NCBI GenBank assembly: GCA_032821775.1
Contig: JAVLRN010000008.1
Coordinates: forward strand, 1,550,001 to 1,614,000
Reading direction: 5' to 3'
Length of the DNA: 64,000 nt
Source of the DNA: Sanguinoderma infundibulare
Taxonomy: Eukaryota; Basidiomycota; Agaricomycetes; Polyporales; Polyporaceae
A program made the translations under genes and the position numbers. Each line of letters starts with the position of its first letter. The first letter of the stretch is position 1. Below the pieces are notes generated by a model, which saw nothing but the letters and a program-made list of their open reading frames with translations, ran no database searches and was not told the DNA's origin. Below are positions 35,438-46,010 of this stretch, piece after piece.

Positions 35438-36158
35438 ATGTCTTATTTCCTCCCCCACCTTCCCTCTGGCTGGCACGTCGACGAGGCGATCAAATCCGAG
35501 GAGGACCGCGTCGTCGTCATCCGCTTCGGGCACGACTGGGACAGCCAATGCATGACCATGGACGAGACCCTCTACGCCGTGGCGGATAAGGTCCAGAACT
35601 TCGCCGTCATCTATCTCGTCGACATCACAGACGTCCCAGACTTCAACAAGGTGCGTGATGCCACCCGGTGGTTTTGGGGAGGACGGGATTGACGGTGCGC
35701 GGGGTAGATGTATGAGTTGTACGACCCGTGCACGGTCATGTTCTTCTATCGGTACGTCCATTGCTTGAATACGAGGTCGGGAGGACGGATGCTGACTTGG
35801 AGTATGCCAGGAACAAGCACATCATGATCGATCTCGGGACCGGTAACAACAATAAGATGTACGTTTGGTCTCTTGCTCCCACAGTGCGCCGATGCTTACC
35901 TTCGATTCCCTCATGCCTCAGTAACTGGGCAATGGACAACAAACAGGAGGTGAGTTGTCGCGAAGATATGTGTAGGCTGAATCGCTGATTCTGTTACCCG
36001 TCTAGCTAATTGACATTATCGAAACCGTATACCGCGGTGCCTCCAAGGGCCGAGGTCTAGTCGTTTCGCCGAAGGGTACGTCTGGAGTTGGTCACGACGC
36101 TCGCACGTGTGCTCATCTTGTCACCTCGCCAGATTATTCCACCCGTTACCGGTACTGA
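35438..36158 (+). CDS. DIB1: DIB1/Dim1 U5 snRNP 15-kDa protein, six exons, 142 aa
   Basis: Thioredoxin-fold spliceosome protein that keeps the pre-catalytic U4/U6.U5 tri-snRNP complex inactive until activation. Exons: 35438-35650, 35708-35751, 35811-35858, 35922-35949, 36006-36075, 36133-36158; exactly 142 residues, the same length as the human protein. Seen: MSYFLPHLPSGWHVDEAI, RVVVIRFGHDWDSQC, NFAVIYLVDITDVPDFNKMY, LYDPCTVMFFYRNKHIMIDL, GTGNNNKINWAMDNKQE, IDIIETVYRGASKGRGLVVS and PKDYSTRYRY. All introns are GT-AG and 55-72 bases long. It converges on the DUF2470 gene. Confidence 0.96.
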
Positions 36159-36381
36159 GCGAGATTTCCGTACACATGTGCGTTCTTCGTTGTGTGTTGT
36201 ACTTCTAGAGACCTGCATCCCCCGCTGTATACATTGTTGTGCACACCATGTTGAGCATGTCGTGCTGGACTGAAAAGTGGCGCATACACGATGGCCGAGG
36301 TCTGAGAAGTCTTCCGGGCTATGTCCTCCATTGTCTAATAATACGACACGGCCGCAGAGTGGTTATGCCTCGAGGTAGCGG

Positions 36382-37241
36382 TCATTGCCCTTTCAGAATG
36401 CTCGCGATGCGTGCCTCCTGTACTTCTTTCCTGAATGCAACTATAGCAGGCAAGCCAACGAGCAATGTCGTTAGCCAGTATTGCAGCTAGGCACGGTTGT
36501 GGACACGTCAGCGTGTGAACGGCGCACAGTCAGCTGAGAACGTACGCCAACGACGAGTCCGGTACTATGCTTTTTGCAGAGCACGGCAATGTAGAGAGAT
36601 TCCGCCCCATGGAAGAAATATACCAGGCCCCAGGCGAACTTGGTCATCCAGGATGGGAAGAACGACAGGGTGATATTTCCGGGCGCAAAGATGGAAGCGT
36701 ACTCGGTGTGTTTCATGGATGGGGCGTAGGTACAGTAGACCAGGAAAGACACCGCGACGAAAGTGGTGATCATCTGCGGGTGGAATTTGAAGGAGGTGAC
36801 CTGGGGTGCCTTGACCTACGTCGCGCCCGAGCAGGCGGGGCGGGTAAATAAGCAGGTTAGAGGAATCAAACACAGACATAGCACGTAGCTCATACCATCC
36901 CAAGCTGCTCCTCGGCCTCCGCCTTCATGGTAATCAGGCGGGGCTTCACCTCTTCGTACCCAGCAAGAGGGGGGTCGAACTCCACCCGGACTTCGTTCGT
37001 CACGGTGTTGCCCTTGGCCTGGTACGTGAGGTTCATGCCCTAGCCCGCGTGTCAGCTACTACGCGGCGAATAGTTTCGAGGAGAGGCGGCTTACCTTGGT
37101 GTCGATCGACACCAGCTTCGCGGTGCTGACTTGCTCCTTGACCTTGCCCCAATACCGCACGTACGATACAAGCGTGTCGGGGTGGTTCGACATGTACATG
37201 CAAAGAAACCCAGACTTCTCTGCGACAGGATCACTGACCAT
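36382..37241 (-). CDS. DUF2470 domain membrane protein, four exons, 221 aa
   Basis: Exons 37095-37241, 36896-37039, 36546-36815 and 36382-36486 join in frame to 221 residues. The N-terminal half is a DUF2470 domain (PVAEKSGFLCMYMSNHPDTL, SYVRYWGKVKEQ, AKLVSIDTKGMNLTYQ, VRVEFDPPLAGYEEVKPRL). DUF2470 is also found in haem-binding and glutamyl-tRNA reductase-binding proteins. The C-terminal half has about three hydrophobic segments (ITTFVAVSFLVYCTYAP, KFAWGLVYFFHGAESLYIAV, LTTLLVGLPAIVAF) with HG-AES between them, and ends EARIASILKGQ. Fungal proteins of this layout are unstudied membrane proteins. Substrate or partner is unknown. Confidence 0.88.
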
Positions 37242-37480
37242 GACGATGCGGGGTGCTCAGGGTTGTGACCGGGGCAGGAGGTGAGAGTATGGAGTCGAGG
37301 TCGAAGGCAAAAGCGTGGAACGGACGCGTGAGGTCGCGAAGTAGCCCTCTCACGGTCATTGAATTGTGTTCGCGCGATGACATCAGCGGTGGCCCCGGGC
37401 CGACGGTTTTGGGACTGTGCAGTACAACACTATATATCCTCTGATTAAGTATACAAAAGGTAGTGAACACATCATTTATA
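37242..37480. other. Upstream region of the DUF2470 gene
   Basis: Leader and promoter of the DUF2470 gene; it contains an ATATATCC run at 37430-37438 but no clear gene. Confidence 0.35.
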
Positions 37481-37997
37481 CGCTAAGACTTGAGGTCCAT
37501 CCTCCTGATTGACTCAGGCCGCCCAGCGTCTCCTACAGCTCCCGGAGCTCGTCGAGTGCCTCCCTCACCCCCCGGAAGATAATAGCAGCGCGCATGCGCC
37601 CCTAGTCCTTGAACTGCACGAGCTGGTCGCTGAGGTAGATGGGGTTGTACAAGAGCTGCTCCACGATGAAGCACTCCGTGAAGATGGCGCCGTGGATGGT
37701 AACAAGTGTGAAATCAGATACGACCAGGATCGCGGGGCAGGACGAGAGGTCACGCACAAAGCTGTCCTAGACAGAGCGTCAGCTCTCCGGAGCGCGCGAA
37801 CGCGGTCAAAAACACGTACGTTGTCTTGTACGACTCCCTGGCGGTATGCGAAGGTGGACGGCATGCTCGGGATAGTATTCAGCTCGACATACGGCCAGAC
37901 CACTCACGCCGTGTCCGGGAGTCACCGGGATTTCCACGCCTCTCACGCACGACGTGTGAATTTCGGAGGCTCCTGCAACTTGACCTCCTGCCATCAC
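37481..37997 (-). pseudogene. Remnant of an unrecognised gene, paralogue of the 23.3-kb remnant
   Basis: Minus-strand pieces: MAGGQVAGASEIHTSCVRG and VEIPVTPGHG, a 50-base intron-like gap with GTGAGT, MPSTFAYRQGVVQDN with a GTACGT donor, then after a TAG acceptor SFVRDLSSCPAILVVSDFTL continuing VTIHGAIFTECFIVEQLL and YNPIYLSDQLVQFKD. A TAG at about 37602 then interrupts the frame. A second TAG follows DELREL at about 37530. The pieces match the 23.3-kb remnant in order. The stops argue for a pseudogene, though an intron beginning before them is possible. Family not recognised. Confidence 0.5.
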
Positions 37998-38379
37998 TTC
38001 GAGCGAGTCGCTCCGCACATATCTTTGTGTGCCGTTGGAAGTCTGTGGTCAGTGTGTATTATGAATGCCATACCACTTGGATACTGACATCTACCCACAG
38101 ACCGGAAGAAGGCGACCCTCAATTTGGCGCACTGTGCCACTGCAGGAAAACGATAACGTTTCCCGTGCCCTGTTGGTATTCTAGTGTGCTCCAGCGTTAT
38201 CATTTTGACGTCGAAAATCTTCGCAGGTGGCTGGTTGGGAGAAGGAACCATCGTCCACCTCGACCGTCTTTGGCTTATGCGGATTGTATACCCGCGCAGA
38301 ACCGGACACGCAAGAGGAATAGACCATCAAAGACATATTTCGCAAACGAGAGGAGCTGTAGCGGCTCTGGAATCGTTCA

Positions 38380-40029
38380 ATGCTCGTCAACCAGCTCCCT
38401 AACGAGCTCCTTGTCCAGATCTTTGCCTATGTCAAAAGGGACGCAGCTCGCAGTGTCTGGCTTCAACCCTGGCCAGTGCTGGAGGCCGAGGTCGAGCCGC
38501 CCTGCTTGCGGTGGCAGCGTCTCATGCTGGTATGCCGCCACTGGCTGGGTGTATTGGTCTCGACCCCGGCGTTCTGGCGGGATATCGACCTAAGAAGGTC
38601 CCGCATTGACTGGATGAAGCTCTGCCTCGCTCGTTCTGCTCAAGCTTCAATCAACGTCTACACGGTCGCAAGGATTGAACCGCACATCCTTCTCCCCATC
38701 ATTTCTCCTCACGTCCATCGCTTTCAGCGTTTCCACTTTGAAGCGGTGTATGGACCACATTTACATGCTTCCCTGTCCCTCCTCTTCGGCAATGGCATGC
38801 CCGTCCTGGAACACCTGATATTCAGCGCTTATAGAACGCGCGAATCGGAGGATGACACCGACATACAGCTTACCTTGCAACGGTTTCCCCGCCTTCGAGA
38901 TCTGTCAGTGTCTGGGCCCGGGGTCGTGGCACCCCGAGACCTGGCATTGTACGCCCACCTGCGAGAGCTGGAGCTATACAACTGCTCCCACAATCTCTCC
39001 TTTGACTGCTTCCTCGATGCACTCGCAGCGAGTGTGCAGCTGGAAGACTTGCATCTTAATCAAACACTCGAACGATTCTCGGGCCCTGATGATTGGATAT
39101 CAGGTGGCCCCGTCCCACGCAGGCCGCCGATATCCCTGCCGCGCCTCCAGCACATTGAACTGAACGAACACACCATCGTCTGCACGTCCCGTTTCCTGGC
39201 CCACCTGCACCTGCACCGTCCCATGATTATCTCCATAGACTCAGTCAACAATTCGCCTGACGCCATAAACTCCGTCAGCGCCATGCTGCCGCCCAACCAC
39301 TCCGCCACACTCCCCGTCCTGACGGTAGCTACGGAAGTCCACGTAACGGTCTGGGGCGACCAGTACCGCATTGAGTGCGGCTCCCTAAAGCTCCGCGCGG
39401 CTCCGAGGGAATATGCGGAGCTTGTATTGTATACGGACAACGGCCCTACGAGTTGGGATCCGTTCGTCGTGCAGGGGTTGGAAGACCTCGTCGAGATGTT
39501 CGGGCGGTCTCCTCTGACGCATCTGACTGTGACAGGGCACCATCGCTATGGTACGGTCGCCGCCTGGGCGAGGGTCTTCCGCATGTTCTCCCTCCTTGAG
39601 TGGCTGGAGGTCGACGGGGAGTCCGACGTCTCCAAGGTCTTCCTCGGGCTTCACGCCGCGTCCACGGATTTCCCCGATTCCTCCGTCGCCTGTCCGAACC
39701 TGAAGAAGGTGGAGGTGGAAGGATTGGGCACGGCGGCGTCGTACGAGGCGATGTGCGACTGCTTCCGATATCGTGCCGAGAGGGGAGTCGTCCTGGAGTT
39801 CCTCAACTTGGCTTTGCTAAAGCATGCCGAGGACTTGACGTCGCATGTGCGGCGCGCAGTAATCGGCGATTTCGGCGACGGCGTGGAGGGTGTTCAGGCG
39901 CCACCTAGTGATTTTGACAACGAGACGGAGGAAGAAGAGGAGAGCGACGAGCGGTCTACCGAGGACGAGGAAGAGGAGAGCGAGGGCCGATCTACCGAGG
40001 ACGAGGACGAGGAAGAGAACGACACGTAA
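38380..40029 (+). CDS. F-box/leucine-rich protein (copy d), 549 aa, N-terminus lost
   Basis: Same family as copy c. The frame starts at MLVNQLPNELLVQIF, that is at the F-box itself (about residues 5-70: RLMLVCRHWLGVLVSTPAFW). Upstream DNA still shows the family's coiled-coil end in the same frame (FRKREEL, stop, RLWNRS), but TAG at 38359-38361 and another at 38320-38322 cut it off. The body has the usual blocks (LSLLFGNGMPVLEHL, LQRFPRLRDLSVSG, HTIVCTSRFLAHL, SAMLPPNHSATLPVL, AAWARVFRMFSLLEWL, YEAMCDCFRYRAERGVVLEF). It ends with a long acidic tail of Glu/Asp/Ser/Thr repeats. If translated it could still bind Skp1; otherwise it is an early pseudogene. Confidence 0.72.
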   Translation: MLVNQLPNELLVQIFAYVKRDAARSVWLQPWPVLEAEVEPPCLRWQRLMLVCRHWLGVLVSTPAFWRDIDLRRSRIDWMKLCLARSAQASINVYTVARIEPHILLPIISPHVHRFQRFHFEAVYGPHLHASLSLLFGNGMPVLEHLIFSAYRTRESEDDTDIQLTLQRFPRLRDLSVSGPGVVAPRDLALYAHLRELELYNCSHNLSFDCFLDALAASVQLEDLHLNQTLERFSGPDDWISGGPVPRRPPISLPRLQHIELNEHTIVCTSRFLAHLHLHRPMIISIDSVNNSPDAINSVSAMLPPNHSATLPVLTVATEVHVTVWGDQYRIECGSLKLRAAPREYAELVLYTDNGPTSWDPFVVQGLEDLVEMFGRSPLTHLTVTGHHRYGTVAAWARVFRMFSLLEWLEVDGESDVSKVFLGLHAASTDFPDSSVACPNLKKVEVEGLGTAASYEAMCDCFRYRAERGVVLEFLNLALLKHAEDLTSHVRRAVIGDFGDGVEGVQAPPSDFDNETEEEEESDERSTEDEEEESEGRSTEDEDEEENDT

Positions 40030-42647
40030 GGGAACAATCTCCCTGGCAAGCAGCAGAACGAATGCGTGCGAAGAACGGCGCACACGATACTCACTGAACG
40101 TATTCTTGTGGGTATATTCTTGAAAAGCTCGTTTCCTTTACAAACGTTGTCTACACGAGGCAGAACTCCTGGCAGGCCGCCGAACAAGATGAGTGTCTTC
40201 GGGCAAGCGGGTGATTCCATTTCAACGCTACTGCATTGCAAAGGTGGCTCGACGATGCGATCGGCGTGGTTCTGGGGGGAGAATAGATAGGTGGGCTCCA
40301 TCTCGACTCATGTGGAATCCATGCAGTGAGAACGAAATTCAAGTATCCCGTACTGAGCGTTTCTGTCGTCCAGTATCACAACGTTCGCGAATCGGCGGAT
40401 AAAACATCACTACACGAACTTGAGAAGCACCTCACACAGCTCTAGCTCGTGAGCAGGCTCAATCAATCCGAACACTTTCGCGCCCTGCGGAGGATGCTAC
40501 CCCTCTCTGTAAAGTCTCACAGCAGACGATTCCATGTTCCGAGTTGACAATTTATATTATTGCATGTTTTTGTGCTGGACTGCGTGTACACAACGAACTC
40601 GGTGATCGTGCACATGCGCCGCCCGGGGGTTTTCTCTTTTCTCCCGACTGACATCGACCTCAACAGACCCTCCATAAACGACCGCGCCAAAGCCTCACCC
40701 AAAGCCCATCAGGTCCTCCTGGCGCACCCCTCTGGTTCCACCTTACGGCCCCGGCCGAAGACAGCGGGTGGGAGAGACGCGCGCGCAACCGTGGACGAAA
40801 CCTGCGCCAGTCCCGCGGGGGCTGGCGAACGCCTGTCGCGCTTGTCCGATGGCACTCTGTTGATCCAGGGTAGGCATGAGATACGAACGTAAGACAATGT
40901 GCGAGAGCTACTTACCGAGTGCGCCGTATGCGGCGCATGACGGAAAGACATCCGTGCTCGAGGGTGCTGTTGACATAACCCCGCTTCAACCGCCAACTGG
41001 GGCGGGAGCGGTAGTCGTACGCGCCAGCTCAGCCTTCTGCACCCCAGTCGACGGGGTTAGCCAAAGTAGGGAGGTAGGAGTTGAGAAGGCGACTCACCAA
41101 GCCTGAGTGTTCCTCCGCGATCGCCACCATGTGGTACACGGCATAAGCCTGACGCTTGGTGATCGAGGAGGGAGGCGAGCAGGCGAGAGGGCGAAGCGAC
41201 AGTAGGCGTCGTCCGTATGGGTCGAGGGGGGCTGACCAGACATTGGGGACTCGGCAGCAGGTCGTTATACGAAAGGAAAGTGAGGTCGAACGCGGGGGCC
41301 AGGGACGCGGCGTGTGGACGGTTGTCCGACACGCCGTCCCCGACCGGGAGACGTCGGGTCAGGAGGCCGAGTAGGGTGGAACAAGAAGCGAGGCATGAGA
41401 AGGGAACGCTGACGAATCTTCTCGCAAGTAAGCAGGAAAGGAAGGAGATCTGGGTGTTGTTGTTTTCTAGATGCAGACGAGCGGGAGAAGATGATGAAGA
41501 GCATCGCTGGTGAGCGCTGGTAGTGGGCAGTGGTGTTGGTAGATGATGGTTGTGGATGAGGAGATGGCGCTCCGGGGGTGGTTCTTTATACCCTTCACGA
41601 TGGTGGCTAACCACCCAACCTCCGGTTCCGATTTGGCAGGCGGCCGGCTACGAGGCTTGCGAAGTTTGAGATGCCGGACATCTCTTCACAGTGGTTGGGT
41701 TGCCGACGATGTGATGGATGGTCCATATCACTTTATGAGGAAGGTGTCGCGGTTCTACTTCGGTTCCTCGGGCGTCAGGAGGCAAACATAGGCGGAAGAA
41801 GACGTGCATGTAATTCCGTGGCCTGCAGTTCCGAAGGCCGATTCAATGGTCAGCCCGCCGAAGACACTAAGTGCGGCCTGGCATATGATCGTTTACCGAG
41901 CCTAGCATTCCGTCAGCGGAGATTTCCACGCCTTGGAACGGAATACCGATACGACGCTCGATAGAAGCACCGTACTCGTCCGTCAGCTAGTGCAGCTTCT
42001 TTCTGCACGTCGGCCAGACGCGGCGCTCGGCCCTGCCCCAAAGTTGCAGATAAATGTGGCATCTACGCATGGCCTAGGATGCAGATAGGATGGGCGTGAG
42101 CGTACTTAAGGTCATTTCATCCCGATATCTACTCTCCTATGCATGCTCACCACGTTCGTGAACTCTATAGAAATTTTGACCGACCGTCAACTTTTCCCGA
42201 CCAACTTTGGCAGCAGCAAGCCCAGCCTGAGTAGGCGTCGCGAATACCAGGTCTTTCCCGCCGCTATTTCGCGCTGTCTTCTGAGTTCATGTCTGAGTCG
42301 GAGTTGCATTCGGCGTCTGCCGAATGAGTGCTTGCTGGCATCACGGCGTCTAGCACACCCACCTTCAGCCACCTTCGTACCGTCACCTCCGTTGAGCCTT
42401 GAAGCTTGAAGTACTACAATCGCCTTCGCATTACTGCACACGAAGTAAGTACTGTTGAAATTTCGTCCTATAAATGTTACTCAGGCTTGGATACTATGTA
42501 AAGATCGTCTTTGCATCACAGCCGCACGACGTGACCAACAGATCCAGTGGTGGTTGATTGTGCCACAAGAAGTGTCGTCCACAGTACCATGCCGGTATGC
42601 TCACACACTTCACGGTCGTGGCTATCTTAACGTGGAAAATTTTGCAG
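40030..42647. other. Long gap; only weak hints of a small spliced gene
   Basis: About 2.6 kb between F-box copies d and e. At 40.75-41.25 kb (-) short exon-like pieces with GT donors occur, such as ITKRQAYAVYHMVAIAEEHS (ending at a GTGAGT donor near 41100) and DVFPSCAAYGAL (ending at GTAAGT near 40912). They could not be joined into a convincing protein. The stretch 41.6-42.6 kb holds the leader of copy e, including the intron whose acceptor touches its start codon. Confidence 0.35.
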
Positions 42648-44444
42648 ATGCTTCCCTCAGACGAACCACCGCCGCCACCTCCTTTGGCTTACGTGTCTCA
42701 TGCCTCGATGTCCGCGCCGGTTCAAACACACGCCCTACGCGAGCGGATATCTCAAGAGCTGGCAGACCTAGGTGCACGAGTGGAAGGGAACGTCGAAACG
42801 CTACCGCGCAAACGAGTGGAGTTGAGGCGACTCTGGAACCGTTCGTTGCGCATCAACCAGCTGCCGAACGAACTCCTGGTAGAAATCTTTGCCTGTATCC
42901 GAGATGCCGTGCGATTAGTGTGGTATTCACGGCCGCTGCCATCTCTTATGCTGGTATGCAAACACTGGCACGATATTGCGATATCGACTCCTGCGTTCTG
43001 GCGGAAAATTGACCTGACGAACGGCAGGAGTTGGGCCTCGCTCTGCCTCGCTCGCTCTTCTCCAGCTTCTATCGACGTCAGCATGACTGATGGGTATCGT
43101 GCCGACATGCTTTATCCCCATGTTCACCGGATTAGAAGTTTTTGCTTCAAAGGGTACGGTCCCTTTTCGGCCCTCTTCGACGCCGGCATACCCCTCCTGG
43201 AAAAGCTCGACTTGACAATCGACGGGCTCAAATACATCCAAAAGCACCTAGACGTCAACCTTACCTCGCAACGGTTCCCCCGTCTCCAAGATCTGACGCT
43301 TCGGAAGATGGTCGCGGCCCCTCAAGACCCTTCACTCTATGCTCAGCTGCGGAAGCTGGCCCTCTATAGTTGCTCCTACAACGTATCCTTCGATGGTTTC
43401 CTCGACGTGCTCGCAGCGGGCGTGCAACTAGAGGAGTTCCTTCTCTGGGATGCATTCAGATGGTTCTCGGGCTCTGAAGATTGGAAACGTGACGGGTCAG
43501 TTCCGCGCAGACCTATCATATCCTTGCCCCGACTCCGCGACATCTCGCTACGGGACCTCGGCATCGTTGGTACATCCCGTCTCCTTGCGCATTTGCGCCT
43601 CCGCCCTTCCGTGACTATGTCGATATTCGGATCCCACGAGTTTGTCAGCAGGAACATCATCAGCGCCATGCTTCCGCCCAACCCCTCCGCGACGCTCCAA
43701 ATCTTACCTGTCGTCGCAGTAGTCCACGCGACGATCTGGTCACGTGGCTACACTATCAAATGCGGCCCTGCAGGTGTCATCGCCCCGCCGGAGGATGCGG
43801 AGTTTACATTAATGACGAACGACTTTCGCATCAGGTGGGATCCATCCCTCGGGCTGGGCGATCTCGCCGAAATTTTCGGATGCTCTCCTGTGACGCACCT
43901 CACCATCGAGAACTACCAACTTGAACACAGCACGGTCGCTTGGACGAGGGTTTTCCGTGGATTTCCCCTTCTCGAGAAGCTTCATGTCCCCGCGCACCGT
44001 GTGCCCAAACCGGAAGTCTCCAAGATCTTCCTCGGGCTTCACGCAGCGTCCACAGATTCCCCCGACTCCTCTGTCGCTTGTCCGCACCTGAAAGACGTGA
44101 AGGTGGATGGAACGGGTACGGTGGCAGTGTACGAGGCGATGCGCGAATGCTTCCAATATCGCGGCAAGAGAGGAGTCGTCTTGCAGTTCCTCGACTTGGA
44201 TAAAATATATGACCCGGATCCGGATTTGACTGCGGATGTGCGTGACGCACTCATCCGTGAGTTTGCCGAGGGCGTGGAGCGCTTTGAGGTGCCACCCAGG
44301 CCCAGTGGCGATGACAAGGGGGAAGACGGCGAGGACGAAGAGGACATGGGCGAGGAGGAGGAGGACGGGGAGGAGGAGGAGGAAAAGGAGGACCAAGACG
44401 AGGATCATGGGGACCAGGACAGCGAGGGTTCGGACGGTCTGTAA
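42648..44444 (+). CDS. F-box/leucine-rich protein (copy e), 598 aa, intact
   Basis: Start chosen at the ATG directly after a TTTTGCAG acceptor (donor GTATGC near 42595), because copies c and f also have an acceptor touching this ATG. The same frame is open upstream through the intron, which would give a longer artefactual N-terminus. Pro-rich start (MLPSDEPPPPPPLAYVSHAS), coiled coil at about 27-66, F-box at about 71-121 (NQLPNELLVEIF, SLMLVCKHWHDIAISTPAFW). Leucine-rich body with AQLRKLALYSCSYNVSFDGF, LGIVGTSRLLAHLRL, VAWTRVFRGFPLLEKL and AVYEAMRECFQYRGKRGVVL. It ends in a tail of about 45 mostly Asp/Glu residues closing with DSEGSDGL. Probable SCF substrate receptor; target unknown. Confidence 0.87.
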   Translation: MLPSDEPPPPPPLAYVSHASMSAPVQTHALRERISQELADLGARVEGNVETLPRKRVELRRLWNRSLRINQLPNELLVEIFACIRDAVRLVWYSRPLPSLMLVCKHWHDIAISTPAFWRKIDLTNGRSWASLCLARSSPASIDVSMTDGYRADMLYPHVHRIRSFCFKGYGPFSALFDAGIPLLEKLDLTIDGLKYIQKHLDVNLTSQRFPRLQDLTLRKMVAAPQDPSLYAQLRKLALYSCSYNVSFDGFLDVLAAGVQLEEFLLWDAFRWFSGSEDWKRDGSVPRRPIISLPRLRDISLRDLGIVGTSRLLAHLRLRPSVTMSIFGSHEFVSRNIISAMLPPNPSATLQILPVVAVVHATIWSRGYTIKCGPAGVIAPPEDAEFTLMTNDFRIRWDPSLGLGDLAEIFGCSPVTHLTIENYQLEHSTVAWTRVFRGFPLLEKLHVPAHRVPKPEVSKIFLGLHAASTDSPDSSVACPHLKDVKVDGTGTVAVYEAMRECFQYRGKRGVVLQFLDLDKIYDPDPDLTADVRDALIREFAEGVERFEVPPRPSGDDKGEDGEDEEDMGEEEEDGEEEEEKEDQDEDHGDQDSEGSDGL

Positions 44445-44801
44445 GGGTTGGTACAACAACCTGTTGGTCATCAATAGCACTTTATGAATGTACTCATGCT
44501 CGGATCCTATTCCGTTAATGAGTATGAATTGCTGGTTTGTTGACAAGTGTCGGCTCGGAGCTCTGAATGACCTTCGGGGCACTTGATGCGCCTCCTACCA
44601 TATCTGGAAGTGTCGGGAGATGAAGCCGGGACCTGCTCGCGGAAAATTGCGGGCCGGGTATTGTCCGCACGGCGCTGTCTCACCCTTGTCTGCCACCACC
44701 GCAATTGTCCTCGTCCAAGTCGGCCACAGCGGCGACAACCTCCTTTGATCGCGCACAGCAACGGGCCACTGCACTCAAATACTCTTTCTCTCCCATCCAC
44801 C
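44445..44801. other. Intergenic promoter region
   Basis: Downstream of F-box copy e and upstream of the 402-aa gene. CT-rich tracts shortly before the ATG at 44802 are typical of fungal transcription start regions. Confidence 0.4.
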
Positions 44802-46010
44802 ATGGCTCCCGTCAACCTCTCACCGCAACATCCTGCAACCGCGGCACCCAGTAGCTCCCCCACAACCCGCAAACGCAAGCGCAACGAAGATTCGATGCCT
44901 AGCACCTCTGCGTCACTCGCCCTGCCTGACCCAACCACGAGGTCTCCAATACTCTCCCCCATCATCCTACCAGACATCCGTCACAATCCCGACGAACCTT
45001 ACGTTGAGCCGCCATCTCCTGTCCCCACCGAAATCGTCGAGGAGATATCGGAGCCATCGAGCGATGACATTGTGGCTGCCGCGAAGGAGCATGGCATCAA
45101 GGTGTGCGACTTCGCATACGAGCCACAGCCCAAGGGTCGCCCCGATATCCGTGCGCCGGAGTTCTGGAGCAGGCCGCTCGACAAGCTCATGACCCACGAC
45201 CGCTACATCCGCATCAATCTATCCAGCACCAAGTACAGTCCCGGCATCCCCGGGAAGTTGCTGTGGGGTCTGCTCTCCACCGGCCTGGTGTCGCAGCAGG
45301 AGGCAGAGATCAACTGGCGACCGAAGGCCGAGTGGAAGGCGTATAACGAGTACGTGAACCGTCCTCTCGGTCCCTACCCCATCTCCATTCCGAAGAGCTT
45401 CAAGCAGCCTACCGCCGCGTACCGCAAGAGGCTGGCCGACGAAACGTATCCGCACGGCGTTCCACAGGAGGACTTGCGTCCCGAGGGCTCGATATACATG
45501 CCGCCCGACGTGCCGGGCATGGACGATGGAGCGACGCACCTCCCAGATGCTAAGCGCGAGCTTCCCAGAGTCGTCCGCGCCCCTCCCAACCGCACCTATC
45601 TCACCGTGTACGAGACGCGCCCACAGCGGGAGGAGACATCCAAACCGCAGCCCGCGTCTCCTGCCCCGTCCCGGCCGCCATCTACGAAGCCTACGCGATC
45701 TCGTCCGGCGACGCCCGCCACTCCGTCCTCGGCCACGGACCACAGTGCCATCGCGGACGCCATCCATGTCAGCAAGCGGCGTCGGACGAGTGGCCCTCCA
45801 GCGGTCCCCAGCGCCTGCGCATCCAACACCCCTCCTGCCACGCCACCGGCAGGCTCGTCGCGCAGTGTCGGTCGGACGCTGTCTCGAAGTGCGAGTTACG
45901 GCTCTCTCGCTGGGTCGCCACGATCGCAGACGCCACCCGCGGGCGAAGGCCGTCCGCTTGGTCGGACTCTCGGGCGCACGACGACGCTCAGTCGTATCCC
46001 CGTGCAATAA
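44802..46010 (+). CDS. Intronless 402-aa protein of unknown function
   Basis: ATG at 44802 (ACCATGGCTCC, a good start context) opens 402 residues without introns, unusual in this window. The N-terminus is Ser/Pro-rich with a basic cluster (RKRKRNEDS) that could be a nuclear signal. The central part, about residues 100-270, looks folded: VCDFAYEPQPKGRPDIRAPE, FWSRPLDKLMTHDRYI, IPGKLLWGLLSTGLVSQQE, RPLGPYPISIPKSF and YRKRLADETYPHGVPQEDLR. The last about 130 residues are Ser/Pro/Thr/Arg-rich. No domain is recognised. The upstream frame extension to 44583 is probably untranslated. Confidence in coding is high, in function none. Confidence 0.75.
   Translation: MAPVNLSPQHPATAAPSSSPTTRKRKRNEDSMPSTSASLALPDPTTRSPILSPIILPDIRHNPDEPYVEPPSPVPTEIVEEISEPSSDDIVAAAKEHGIKVCDFAYEPQPKGRPDIRAPEFWSRPLDKLMTHDRYIRINLSSTKYSPGIPGKLLWGLLSTGLVSQQEAEINWRPKAEWKAYNEYVNRPLGPYPISIPKSFKQPTAAYRKRLADETYPHGVPQEDLRPEGSIYMPPDVPGMDDGATHLPDAKRELPRVVRAPPNRTYLTVYETRPQREETSKPQPASPAPSRPPSTKPTRSRPATPATPSSATDHSAIADAIHVSKRRRTSGPPAVPSACASNTPPATPPAGSSRSVGRTLSRSASYGSLAGSPRSQTPPAGEGRPLGRTLGRTTTLSRIPVQ

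Noticed and set aside
41057..41614. 185-codon minus-strand frame
   Set aside because: Ser/Pro/Leu-rich and crosses good splice sites; if a gene is here it is spliced differently and could not be resolved.
42558..42647. Longer N-terminus of F-box copy e
   Set aside because: These codons lie in a leader intron whose acceptor touches the real ATG; the same arrangement is seen in copies c and f.
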